DNA from: Dyella marensis
GTDB lineage: Bacteria; Pseudomonadota; Gammaproteobacteria; Xanthomonadales; Rhodanobacteraceae
DNA: 64,000 nucleotides
Reading direction: 5' to 3'
Assembly (NCBI RefSeq): GCF_900112865.1
Contig: NZ_FONH01000016.1
Location: 1-64,000 of the forward strand
A program made the translations under genes and the position numbers. This document shows, one piece after another, positions 49,560 to 57,884 of the stretch. The notes beneath the pieces are model-generated. The model was not told the DNA's origin, ran no database searches, and saw only the letters and a program-made list of their open reading frames with translations. Position 1 is the stretch's first letter. The number at the start of each line of letters is the position of its first letter.

Positions 49560-51635
49560 ATGCATACCGCCGTTACCAAACCCAGTCCCGCAGGCAAGAT
49601 CCTGTGGGCCGCCATCGCCATCGTCGGCGCATGGTGCCTCGGCGTCGTGGCCCTGCGCCGGGGCGAGCCGATCAATGCGATCTGGCTGGTCGCCGCGGCG
49701 ATCGCCGTGTTCGTGATCGGCTATCGCTTCTACAGCAGGTTCATCGACACGTACGTACTGCGCATGGACCCCTCCCGCGCCACGCCTGCCGTGCTGCGCA
49801 ACGACGGCCTGGACTACGTGCCCACCGACAAATGGGTGGTGTTCGGCCACCACTTCGCCGCGATCGCCGGCGCCGGCCCGCTGGTCGGCCCCGTGCTCGC
49901 CGCGCAGATGGGTTATCTGCCGGGCACGCTGTGGATCCTGTTCGGCGTGGTGTTCGCCGGCGCGGTGCAAGACTTCATGATCCTGGGCCTGTCGGTGCGC
50001 CGCGATGGCCGCTCGCTCGGCAACATGCTGCGCGACGAGCTCGGCCCGGTGGCCGGCATCGTGGCGATGTTCGGCGTGCTGGTGCTGATGATGATCGTGC
50101 TGGCGGTGCTGGCGCTGGTGGTGGTCAAGGCGCTGACGCACAGCCCCTGGGGCACCTATACGGTGGCCTGCACCATTCCGATCGCGCTGCTGATGGGCAT
50201 CTATCTGCGCTATATCCGGCCGGGCAAGATCCTCGAAGTGTCGATCGTCGGCCTGATCCTGCTGTTGCTGGCGATCTGGTCCGGCGCTTACGTCGCCGCC
50301 TCGCCGGCCTGGGCCGCCGCGTTCGACTTCGACGCCAAGGCGCTGGCCTGGCTGCTGATCGCCTACGGCTTCTGCGCCTCGGTGCTGCCGGTGTGGCTGC
50401 TGCTGGCGCCGCGCGATTACCTCAGCACCTTCCTCAAGATCGGCACCATCGCGCTGCTGGCGCTGGCCATCTTCCTGGCCGCGCCGACGCTGCAGATGCC
50501 CGCGCTGACCAAGTTCGTGGACGGCACCGGCCCGGTGTTCCAGGGCAACCTGTTCCCGTTCCTGTTCATCACCATCGCCTGCGGCGCGGTATCCGGCTGG
50601 CACTCCATCATTTCCTCCGGCACCACGCCCAAGCTGCTCAGCAATGAGGGCGAGGCGCGCATGGTCGGCTACGGCGGCATGCTGATGGAGGCCTTCGTCG
50701 CCATCATGGCGCTGATTGCCGCCGCCTCGATGCATCCGGGCGTGTACTTCGCGATGAACTCGCCCGCCGCGCTGATCGGCACCACCGCGCAGAGCGCGGC
50801 CACCGCCATCAGCCAGTGGGGCTTCGTGGTGTCGCCCGACGAACTGTTGAACACGGCCAGGAACATCGGCGAGAGCAGCATCCTCAGCCGCGCCGGCGGC
50901 GCGCCGACCCTGGCGGTGGGCATGGCCCAGCTGCTGCATGGAATCATCCCGGGCGAAGGCATGATGGCGTTCTGGTACCACTACGCGATCCTGTTCGAAG
51001 CGCTGTTCATCCTGACCACGGTGGACGCCGGCACACGCGTGGGCCGCTTCATGATCCAGGAGATCGCCGGCCTGATCCACGAGCCGCTGAAGCACACCGA
51101 ATCCTGGACGGGCAACCTGATCGCCACCGCGATCTGCGTGGGCCTGTGGGGTTATTTCCTGTACCAGGGCGCGGTCGATCCGCTGGGCGGCATCAATACG
51201 CTGTGGCCGCTGTTCGGCATCGCCAACCAGATGCTCGCCGCGGTGGCGCTGATGCTGGCCACGGTGGTGACGGTGAAGCTCAAGCGCGAGCGCTACGTGT
51301 GGGTGCCGGGCATCCCGGCGATCTGGCTGGTGGTGTGCACGCTCACCGCGGGCTATTACAAGCTGGTCGGCTCGATCAGCTTCACCGCCGCGGCGCAGAA
51401 GTACGCGGCCGCCGCCGCCGAAGGCAAGCTGCTCGCACCGGCCAAGAGCGTCGCGGAGATGCAGCGCATCGTCACCAACAACTACGTGGACGCCGCGCTC
51501 ACCGGCATCTTCATGCTGCTGGTGGTGACCATGGCCGGCTTCGCCATCAACGCGATCCTGAAAGCCTGGCGCGTGAACCATCCCACCGCCCATGAAGAAC
51601 CCTACGTGGCGCTGGAAGGCGCACCCACCCGCTGA
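49560..51635 (+). CDS. cstA: CstA-family pyruvate/peptide transporter
   Basis: A 691-residue inner-membrane protein with about 16-18 transmembrane helices, matching the carbon-starvation protein CstA family (CstA, BtsT), which import pyruvate and possibly peptides when carbon is short. Family segments seen: HFAAIAGAGPLVGPVLAAQMG near residue 90 (cut across) and SGWHSIISSGTTPKLL near 345. The small YbdD-like gene follows 10 nt later as in E. coli cstA-ybdD and btsT-yjiX. Start MHTAV has GAGGGAG upstream. Confidence 0.93.
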   Translation: MHTAVTKPSPAGKILWAAIAIVGAWCLGVVALRRGEPINAIWLVAAAIAVFVIGYRFYSRFIDTYVLRMDPSRATPAVLRNDGLDYVPTDKWVVFGHHFAAIAGAGPLVGPVLAAQMGYLPGTLWILFGVVFAGAVQDFMILGLSVRRDGRSLGNMLRDELGPVAGIVAMFGVLVLMMIVLAVLALVVVKALTHSPWGTYTVACTIPIALLMGIYLRYIRPGKILEVSIVGLILLLLAIWSGAYVAASPAWAAAFDFDAKALAWLLIAYGFCASVLPVWLLLAPRDYLSTFLKIGTIALLALAIFLAAPTLQMPALTKFVDGTGPVFQGNLFPFLFITIACGAVSGWHSIISSGTTPKLLSNEGEARMVGYGGMLMEAFVAIMALIAAASMHPGVYFAMNSPAALIGTTAQSAATAISQWGFVVSPDELLNTARNIGESSILSRAGGAPTLAVGMAQLLHGIIPGEGMMAFWYHYAILFEALFILTTVDAGTRVGRFMIQEIAGLIHEPLKHTESWTGNLIATAICVGLWGYFLYQGAVDPLGGINTLWPLFGIANQMLAAVALMLATVVTVKLKRERYVWVPGIPAIWLVVCTLTAGYYKLVGSISFTAAAQKYAAAAAEGKLLAPAKSVAEMQRIVTNNYVDAALTGIFMLLVVTMAGFAINAILKAWRVNHPTAHEEPYVALEGAPTR

Positions 51636-51645
51636 GGGCCCGACC

Positions 51646-51840
51646 ATGACAGCCAGCTTCCAGGCATTCCGGAAATGGGCGGTGCAGACCGCCCGCCTCT
51701 GCTGCGGCGTACCGGACTACGACGTCTATGTGAGGCACCTGCGCGAGCATCATCCGGAGCGCAAGGTGCCCACTTATGCGGAGTTCTTTCGCGAGCGGCA
51801 GGTGGCGAGATACAAGGGGACGGGCGGGCGCTGTTGCTGA
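51646..51840 (+). CDS. YbdD/YjiX family small protein (DUF466)
   Basis: A 64-residue protein with the DUF466 pattern: CCGVPDYDVYVRHLREHHP (about 19-37) and PTYAEFFRERQVARY (42-56), ending in RCC. In E. coli YbdD and YjiX are small proteins encoded with CstA and BtsT and affect their transport; here the gene begins 10 nt after cstA. Cytoplasmic. Confidence 0.9.
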   Translation: MTASFQAFRKWAVQTARLCCGVPDYDVYVRHLREHHPERKVPTYAEFFRERQVARYKGTGGRCC

Positions 51841-51860
51841 GCCGCTCGTGTCGCTCTTCG

Positions 51861-51893
51861 AAGGCCGCGCAGCGATGCGCGGCCTTTGTTTTT
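51861..51893 (+). terminator. Intrinsic terminator of cstA-ybdD
   Basis: AAGGCCGCGC (51861-51870) pairs with GCGCGGCCTT (51877-51886), followed by TGTTTTTC. Confidence 0.85.
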
Positions 51894-51902
51894 CGACCCA
51901 TG

Positions 51903-51933
51903 AAAAAAACGGCCGGGGTTTTCGCCCCGGCCG
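51903..51933 (-). terminator. Intrinsic terminator of the haemagglutinin-like gene
   Basis: CGGCCGGGG/CCCCGGCCG stem (51910-51918 with 51925-51933), with seven T on the minus strand, 41 nt past the stop codon. Confidence 0.87.
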
Positions 51934-51973
51934 CCTGACGGCTATTGCCTGTTCACTCCATGTCGGTGCCGTC

Positions 51974-54196
51974 TTACCACATCGCCCAATGCATCCACCT
52001 CGGCCAGTAGGCGCGGGCTTGCGAGCCCGTATGGTCCTCGCTGCCCGACTTCAGCTTGTGACCATACTCATCCAGCAGGAAATCGGTGGTGCCGGCCTTG
52101 ATGGTCCCCTTCACTTCCTTGTCGTCGAAGCCGGAGACGGAGGCCTTGCCACCCGCCGAGATCGTACCGGTGGTGCTGAACCTGCTCTGCGGTGCCCAGA
52201 TGCCGCGGCCGCGAATGACGATGTTGCCCTTGGTCGCGGTGAGCGTACCCGCGTTGTCCACGTCGGAGGCGGCGATGCTCAGGTTCTTCTGCGCCTTCAG
52301 CGAGCCGGTATCGGCAAGCTGCACGGCGCCAGAGGAGCTCACGTCCACCGAACCGGTGAGCGACTCCACGGCACCGGCCACGTTCAGGCCCACGTTCTCA
52401 TCGAGGTCGGTCAGCACGGCGTCGGTATTGCGGCCGGTGCTGATGCTCAGGTTCTTCTGCGCCTTCAGGCTGCCGGTCTGGGCGATATTCATCGCGCCGG
52501 AGGCATTGGCGTACAGCGAGCCGTTCGTCGACTCGACCTTGCCGGCCACGTTGATGCCGCTGCTGGACGGACGACCATAACGGCCATAGCCGTAGCCATA
52601 GCTGTAACCGTAGCTGTAACCGTAGCTCGAAGCGTAGCCATAGCTGTAGCCATAGCCGGAACTGCCAGCGCCGCTGCCGGCACGCAGGGACAGGTCGCCC
52701 TTCGCCGTCAGCACGCCGGTCTTGGCGATATCCAGCATACCGGCGCTGCGCACCGTCAAAGCGTTCGCATCGACCTTACCGGCCACGCTAACGCCACGGT
52801 CATCGGTCACGAGGTAATCCCAGCGGCCGTAGCCCGCGCTCAAGCCAAGATTCCGCCCGGCTTTGAGCGTTCCGGATTCGGCGATGTCCACTGCGCCGGC
52901 GGTGGCCACATTCAATGAACCCTTCGTGGCCTCCGCCTTACCGGCGATCGTCACCCCCGAGTTTTCAACGGTGTAATTGTCATAGCCGGAGTACAGGTTC
53001 AGGTTGTTCTGCGCTTTCAGCGCGCCCGTCTTGGCGATGTCCACCACGCTCGTGGACGTCACATTCATTGAACCCTTCACCGCCTCCACCTGGCCGGCAA
53101 TCGTCATACCCGTGTCTTCGATGGTGTAGTTGTCGTAGCCGGCGTGCATGTCCACGTTGTTCTGTGCTTTCAGCACGCCGGACTCGGCGATGTTCAGCGC
53201 GCCAGCGGTCGACACATCCGCGGATCCCGTCACGGCCTCCGCCCTGCCGGCGATCGTCAAACCAGTGACCTTGGCCGTTTCCTCGTGATAACCGGAGTGA
53301 ATCCCCAGATCGGTCTGCGCCTTTACGACGGCGGATTCGGCGATCTTCACGGCGCCCTGAGCGTCCATCGAAAGTTCGCCCTCGAGCGATTGCAGCGTGC
53401 CGGCCACGTTCACGCCCACACCCTTCTCGGTACCGAGCATCATGATGGAATCGGCATACATGCTGCCCAGTGCGCTCACGTCCAGCGCCACGGTCGGCGC
53501 CGTGCCGGTGCCCTTCTTGAGCTCCGTCACCGCATCGCTCCTGTAGCCGATCTTGTTTGCGCCGGTCACTACGTTCAGCTCCTTGGCCTGGAGCTTGGCG
53601 TTGAGTTCCACACTGCGGGCATACAGGTCGGCGCGATCGACGCCGGTGGCGTCCAGTCCCTTGCCGGTCACGCTGATGGCGCCCTGGCCGACCGTGATGG
53701 CATTCAACCGGCCCGCTTTGTCCAGCTGCGGAGTGCCGGTGGCGAGGGTCACGCGCGAGGCATTGATGAAGCTTGCACCGTCGGCGCTGATGCCATTCGG
53801 ATTGGCCAGCACCAGCGCAGCTTTCTGGCCGGCAATTTCCATGGCGCCATTCAATGCCGACGCGGTTTGGCCGGTGACTTCGGTGATGATCACCTTGGCC
53901 GCGCCACCGGTGAGGTTCGCATTGCCGTTGATCTGGCCGGCCAGCTGCGACTGCACAGCGTTGACACTATTGTTGAGCACCACACCCGAGGCATCGACGC
54001 CGAAGGCTTCGAAACGGTTGTGGGATACACCGGCCCCGTTGGGCGCGACGATATTGACCACCGGCGTAGTACCGGACACCACGCCGGGCCCGCCTGCCGC
54101 GGGCGTGATGGCCGCGAACGCAGTGACCGGCAGGAACAGCGCCAGCGCGGCATACAGCTCGCGGCGGCGCGGCATGTTGTTATTCGACTTCGACAT
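51974..54196 (-). CDS. Short filamentous-haemagglutinin-like (TpsA-type) repeat protein
   Basis: A 740-residue secreted protein. Signal peptide (1-28); a haemagglutination-activity/TPS domain (about 30-200, with NRFEAFGV, NGNANL and LANPNGI motifs that guide two-partner secretion); then seven beta-helix repeats of about 51 residues (starts at 261, 312, 363, 414, 468, 547 and 603). The fifth repeat has a Tyr-Gly-rich insertion (513-541). The C-terminus ends in WPRWMHWAMW. It is far shorter than typical FHA exoproteins, and no TpsB/FhaC transporter gene is in the window, so secretion must use a partner elsewhere. A possible adhesin. Confidence 0.85.
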   Translation of the reverse strand: MSKSNNNMPRRRELYAALALFLPVTAFAAITPAAGGPGVVSGTTPVVNIVAPNGAGVSHNRFEAFGVDASGVVLNNSVNAVQSQLAGQINGNANLTGGAAKVIITEVTGQTASALNGAMEIAGQKAALVLANPNGISADGASFINASRVTLATGTPQLDKAGRLNAITVGQGAISVTGKGLDATGVDRADLYARSVELNAKLQAKELNVVTGANKIGYRSDAVTELKKGTGTAPTVALDVSALGSMYADSIMMLGTEKGVGVNVAGTLQSLEGELSMDAQGAVKIAESAVVKAQTDLGIHSGYHEETAKVTGLTIAGRAEAVTGSADVSTAGALNIAESGVLKAQNNVDMHAGYDNYTIEDTGMTIAGQVEAVKGSMNVTSTSVVDIAKTGALKAQNNLNLYSGYDNYTVENSGVTIAGKAEATKGSLNVATAGAVDIAESGTLKAGRNLGLSAGYGRWDYLVTDDRGVSVAGKVDANALTVRSAGMLDIAKTGVLTAKGDLSLRAGSGAGSSGYGYSYGYASSYGYSYGYSYGYGYGRYGRPSSSGINVAGKVESTNGSLYANASGAMNIAQTGSLKAQKNLSISTGRNTDAVLTDLDENVGLNVAGAVESLTGSVDVSSSGAVQLADTGSLKAQKNLSIAASDVDNAGTLTATKGNIVIRGRGIWAPQSRFSTTGTISAGGKASVSGFDDKEVKGTIKAGTTDFLLDEYGHKLKSGSEDHTGSQARAYWPRWMHWAMW
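52232..53416 (-). repeat. Seven-fold 51-residue coding repeat in the haemagglutinin-like gene
   Basis: Units follow the pattern VAGKxEAxxGSLxVxxAG and then DIAxTGxLKAQxNL; the first four are spaced exactly 51 residues. DNA similarity between units is moderate, which implies an old duplication held by protein selection. Confidence 0.8.
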
Positions 54197-54648
54197 ACGG
54201 AATTGCCTCACTTTGGATACCCCTTTTTTGGCCGTGGACCATCCTTGGCCCACCGCAATGCAGCACCGGCCTCTCGGGCCGGTGGGAATGAAGGACTTGT
54301 GGGCGATACTGCGGGGGCGGCGCCGTTACCAGCGTGGTCGGGCGCGGGCTGGCGCAAATGCGCTTGAGTGGTGCCGGATGGAGCCGGAAGGGACTGCAAT
54401 GTCCGCCGGGCAAAGCCACATGTTGCAGCCCTTGATGCGCTTTTGAAGAAGCGTTGAATATCTCAAGAGCATCGGTGATCGAACGCCAGGATTTTTCCAA
54501 TAGGCGGCGGCGCCGGCGGCAGGGAGTCCGGAAAGCCAGGCGCACTCGCCCCGGCGGGCGGCACCGGCTATCTTTCGTCGTCCTCCGATGAGCCCGTCCC
54601 GGGCGCCCCCTTTCGGGATACCCCAGGCGTCCCCATATCCCCGCAGCC
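54197..54648. other. Intergenic region, haemagglutinin-like gene / DUF2127 gene
   Basis: 452 nt between two divergent starts. One clear feature: a CACCGGCC/GGCCGGTG stem with a 5-nt loop at 54264-54284, without a T run. No operator, promoter pair or small gene could be supported. Confidence 0.4.
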
Positions 54649-55158
54649 ATGTCCCTCAAAGACCACCACCTTACCGGCCCCAGTTCCGCGGTCGAGGCGC
54701 AGCACAGCCTCGGCCTGCGCGTGATCGCCATCTACAAGGCGATCAAGACCGTGGGCCTGATCCTGGTCGCGATCGCCGCGTTCCGGCTCAACCGGCAGGA
54801 AAGCTTCGATCACCTGGTGCGCTGGCTGGAGCATCTGTCGCTGACCGACAGCAACCATCTGCGCTGGCAGCTGGTGCATCTGCTGATGGAACAGGGGCCG
54901 AGCAAGTTCGTGGCGGTCGGCATCGTCGCGCTCGCCTATGCGGCGATCTTCGCCACCGAGGGCACCGGGCTATGGCTGCGCAAGCATTGGGCCGAGTGGT
55001 TCACGGTGATCGCCACCGGCTCGCTGGTGCCGGTGGAGTTCTACGAGACGATCGCGCACTTCAGCTGGCTGAAGCTGGTGGTGTTGCTGGGGAATATCGC
55101 GATCGTGGTGTACCTGGTGCGGATCGCGATGCAGCCGAGGCCGAAGAAACCGGCGTAG
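54649..55158 (+). CDS. DUF2127 family membrane protein
   Basis: A 169-residue inner-membrane protein with about four hydrophobic segments. The conserved DUF2127 stretch ATEGTGLWLRKHWAEWF (about 103-119) followed by PVEFYE is present. Function is unknown. The stop TAG is read from the left arm of a palindromic repeat that separates this gene from the convergent EamA gene. Confidence 0.82.
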   Translation: MSLKDHHLTGPSSAVEAQHSLGLRVIAIYKAIKTVGLILVAIAAFRLNRQESFDHLVRWLEHLSLTDSNHLRWQLVHLLMEQGPSKFVAVGIVALAYAAIFATEGTGLWLRKHWAEWFTVIATGSLVPVEFYETIAHFSWLKLVVLLGNIAIVVYLVRIAMQPRPKKPA

Positions 55159-55245
55159 GTTGGGGTGAGCCGCAGGCGAACCCCAACAAGTGCGTCGCGC
55201 GTGGAAACGTCCGTTGGGGTTCGCCTGTGGCTCACCCCAACCTAC
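55155..55245. repeat. Paired GTAGGTTGGGG palindromic repeat, copy 3
   Basis: Arms 55155-55187 and 55213-55245 (33 bp, one mismatch) around 25 bp. Again both flanking convergent genes use the TAG at the arm ends as stop codons. Confidence 0.85.
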
Positions 55246-56144
55246 ACTTCGTGGTGCGCAGCCTCGGCGGGCAATGCATTCGAACGCCGCGGCGCCAGCT
55301 CCACCAGATACATCGCCGCCAGCACCAGCGCCCCGCCGCCCAGCATCCGCCACGTCAGCCCCTCGCCGCCGAAGGCCACCGCAAACCCGGCGGCAAACAC
55401 CGGCTCGGTGGTCATCACGATCGCCGCGCGCGTCGCGCTGATATGCGCCTGCGCCCAGGTCTGCACCAGCATCGCGCCCGCGCCGGCGGCCAGCGCCATG
55501 TACACCACCGCTGCCCATGCCTGCGGATCCGGCGGCACGGCCGGTCCATGCGGCAAGGTCGCCAGCACGCACACCGCGGCGATCACCAGCATCTGCAGCG
55601 TCGACAGCGCGAACGCCTGCCCCGGCCGCGACCACGCGCCCAGCCCGACGATATGCAGGCCATAGAGCAAGGCCGACGCAAGCGTGATCCACACGCCGTA
55701 GCCAAGACTGAAACCGCGCAGCGCCAGCAGCGCCAGGCCGCCCACCGCCAGCAGCACGGCGATCCAGGTGATCGACGGCAGGCGCTGCCGCAGCAGCACC
55801 GTGCCGAGCAGGGGCGTGAACACCACATACATGCCGGTGGCGAAGCCGCTGATGCTGGCCGAGGTATGTTCAAGGCCGCTCGTCTGCAGCAGCTGGGCGA
55901 TCCCATACACCACACCGAGCGCAACACCCTGCAGCCATTCCCGCCGCGTCAGCCGCAGCAAAGGCCGATGAAACAGCAGCAGCATCGACGCCGCCGCGAT
56001 CAGGAAGCGCACCGCCAGGAAATCCGCCGGCGCCATGCGCCCGACCAGATCCTTGATCAGGAAAAAGGTGGAACCCCAGATGGTGGTGACCGCGACCAGC
56101 CCCAGCGTCGCCAGCGTGGCGACGCGCGCCTGCGCAGCGCTCAT
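55242..56144 (-). CDS. EamA/DMT-superfamily transporter
   Basis: A 300-residue inner-membrane protein with ten transmembrane segments and two EamA repeats (about 10-140 and 150-285); WGSTFFLIK and the second-half TTEPVFA motif are typical. Members export or import metabolites such as amino acids. It is last in a minus-strand run after the GT2 gene, whose stop overlaps its ATG (ATGA). Its stop codon comes from a repeat arm. Substrate unknown. Confidence 0.85.
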   Translation of the reverse strand: MSAAQARVATLATLGLVAVTTIWGSTFFLIKDLVGRMAPADFLAVRFLIAAASMLLLFHRPLLRLTRREWLQGVALGVVYGIAQLLQTSGLEHTSASISGFATGMYVVFTPLLGTVLLRQRLPSITWIAVLLAVGGLALLALRGFSLGYGVWITLASALLYGLHIVGLGAWSRPGQAFALSTLQMLVIAAVCVLATLPHGPAVPPDPQAWAAVVYMALAAGAGAMLVQTWAQAHISATRAAIVMTTEPVFAAGFAVAFGGEGLTWRMLGGGALVLAAMYLVELAPRRSNALPAEAAHHEV

Positions 56145-57037
56145 GCGCTGCCTGCCACAGGTGCCGCCTTGCGCCGGAGCAGGCGCAGCCACTGGCCCGG
56201 AATCTTCAGCAGGAAATGCACCCAAACGCCTAGCCACACCACGGCGGACAAAGCCGGATTGCGCGCGGCCGGATCGAACTTGCGGAACCAGCGCCACATG
56301 CCGCGATGCTTGTGCCAGCTGACGAATACCGGGCGATGCCGGCTGGAACCGCCCTTGCCGTGCAGCACGTGCACATCGCCAGCGAGCCATACCTCGTAGC
56401 CGGCGTCGCGCGCGCGGCGGCACAGGTCCAGGTCTTCGCAATGCAGGAAGTAATCCTCGTCGAAGCCGCGCAGGTTCTCGAACACCACCCGCGGCATCGC
56501 CATCAGCGCACCGGATACTGCCTCGGCGCGCACCGGCCCGGCCGGCATCTCGCCGCCGATGTTCACGCCCTCGCCCTGCCCCATCAGGCTGCGCAGCGCG
56601 CGGCCCAGGTAAGGATCGCGCCGGTACGAGGCGCGATCGGGCGCGCCCTGCTCGTCGCACACCACGGCGCCGACCACGCCTGCCTTCGGATGCGCCTTCA
56701 GCAGCTCCAGCAGGCGCCGCAGGCTCGCATCGTCGAGCATGCAATCCGGGTTGAGGATCAGCAGCACCTCGCCGCGCGCCTGCGCGGCGCCGCGGTTCAC
56801 CGCCGGACCGAAGCCGAGGTTGGCGTGGTTGTAGACCGGCCGCAGCCGCCACTCCTGCTGCATCGCGCGCTCGATCGCCTGCGGGATGCCGTCGGAGGAA
56901 CCGTTGTCCACCAGGATCAGCTCCAGCGGCACTTCGCACTCCATCACGCGACGTACACATTCGCGCAGCGTCGGGCCGCTGTCGGCGGCGACCACGATCA
57001 CGCTGACCAGGGGAGTGGTTTGGAAGGCTGAATTCAT
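56141..57037 (-). CDS. Glycosyltransferase family 2 (rhamnosyltransferase-like)
   Basis: A 298-residue GT-A-fold glycosyltransferase. Seen: the nucleotide-binding VSVIVVAAD start, DNGSSDG near residue 47, the DxD-like NPDCMLDD near 98, and the acceptor-side motif GFDEDYFLHCEDLDLCRR near 192. The pattern is that of rhamnosyl/dTDP-sugar transferases acting on surface polysaccharides. A C-terminal amphipathic stretch may bind the membrane. It overlaps the EamA start by 3 nt. Confidence 0.88.
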   Translation of the reverse strand: MNSAFQTTPLVSVIVVAADSGPTLRECVRRVMECEVPLELILVDNGSSDGIPQAIERAMQQEWRLRPVYNHANLGFGPAVNRGAAQARGEVLLILNPDCMLDDASLRRLLELLKAHPKAGVVGAVVCDEQGAPDRASYRRDPYLGRALRSLMGQGEGVNIGGEMPAGPVRAEAVSGALMAMPRVVFENLRGFDEDYFLHCEDLDLCRRARDAGYEVWLAGDVHVLHGKGGSSRHRPVFVSWHKHRGMWRWFRKFDPAARNPALSAVVWLGVWVHFLLKIPGQWLRLLRRKAAPVAGSA

Positions 57038-57106
57038 AGCGGCCAAGTATGGGGGAGCCGCCGGCGAACGGAATAGCCGCTGCGCGAAATCCCGGTGGAA
57101 GAACCA

Positions 57107-57850
57107 TCAATCGCGCGGCGCATCCTGACCCAGCGCCTGGTGCAGAGGCACCGGCACGCCGTCGGCATGGCGTGCCAGCCACGGACTGTCGTCGCCGTCC
57201 CAGCCGCACAGCTCCCAGCCGCGCAGGCGATGTTGCCTGCCGCGCGCGCGATCGAACAGGAGGTCGCCCCGGCCCGCAGGCTGGTTCGCCGCAAACCATC
57301 GTCCCTGCGGACTGAAGGCATGGCGCGGACCGAGGCGCTGCAGTGTGTGCCCGTCGGCGAAGCGATAGTTGCCTTCGTCTGCGGCCGTAAGTTCGTAGCG
57401 CAGGCTCTCGCGGGACATGTCCGCAACGGCATCGCGCCACGCCACCGGCACCAGCTCGATGATGCGCGCGGGCGGCCCGATCGGCGCCATCGCCATGTCG
57501 CTCCACTCCGGCGAAGGCGCCGCGCTGTGCCGCACGCGATGCAGCAGCAGCGATTCGAGCAGGGCCACCAGCGAATAGCCGACCAGCGCACCCAGCAAGG
57601 CCGCGCCCCAGGCGACCAGGTCGCCGCCGAGCGCGCGCTGCAGCGCGAACAGCATGCCGGGCAGGCCCCACTTCAGACCGCTGCGGCAAAGCTCACCCCA
57701 AGGATGGGAGCGGCGCGTGCAGAGCACCGCACCCACGGTGAGCGCAAACAGCAGCGCCAACCCCAGCCACCATGGCAACAACGCCAGCAGTACCGCCCAT
57801 CCGGCAAACAACAGCCGGCTGGCGAAGCGCTGGCCGGGCGACGAGCTCAC
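57107..57850 (-). CDS. Membrane protein of unknown function
   Basis: A 247-residue protein that I do not recognise. Residues about 10-110 hold three or four hydrophobic segments; residues 115-247 are soluble, rich in W, R, D and G, with an ELVPVAWRDAV segment near 133. It lies between purL and the GT2 gene on the same strand, 69 nt before the latter. Codon use looks like its neighbours, so it is probably real, but no function can be given. Confidence 0.6.
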   Translation of the reverse strand: MSSSPGQRFASRLLFAGWAVLLALLPWWLGLALLFALTVGAVLCTRRSHPWGELCRSGLKWGLPGMLFALQRALGGDLVAWGAALLGALVGYSLVALLESLLLHRVRHSAAPSPEWSDMAMAPIGPPARIIELVPVAWRDAVADMSRESLRYELTAADEGNYRFADGHTLQRLGPRHAFSPQGRWFAANQPAGRGDLLFDRARGRQHRLRGWELCGWDGDDSPWLARHADGVPVPLHQALGQDAPRD

Positions 57851-57884
57851 GCCGCGCGCCCGCTCATCGAGACATGGGCGACCC

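Noticed and set aside
48840-51647. A 935-codon minus-strand frame opposite cstA
   Set aside because: H/Q/G-rich shadow; CstA and YbdD on the plus strand are certain.
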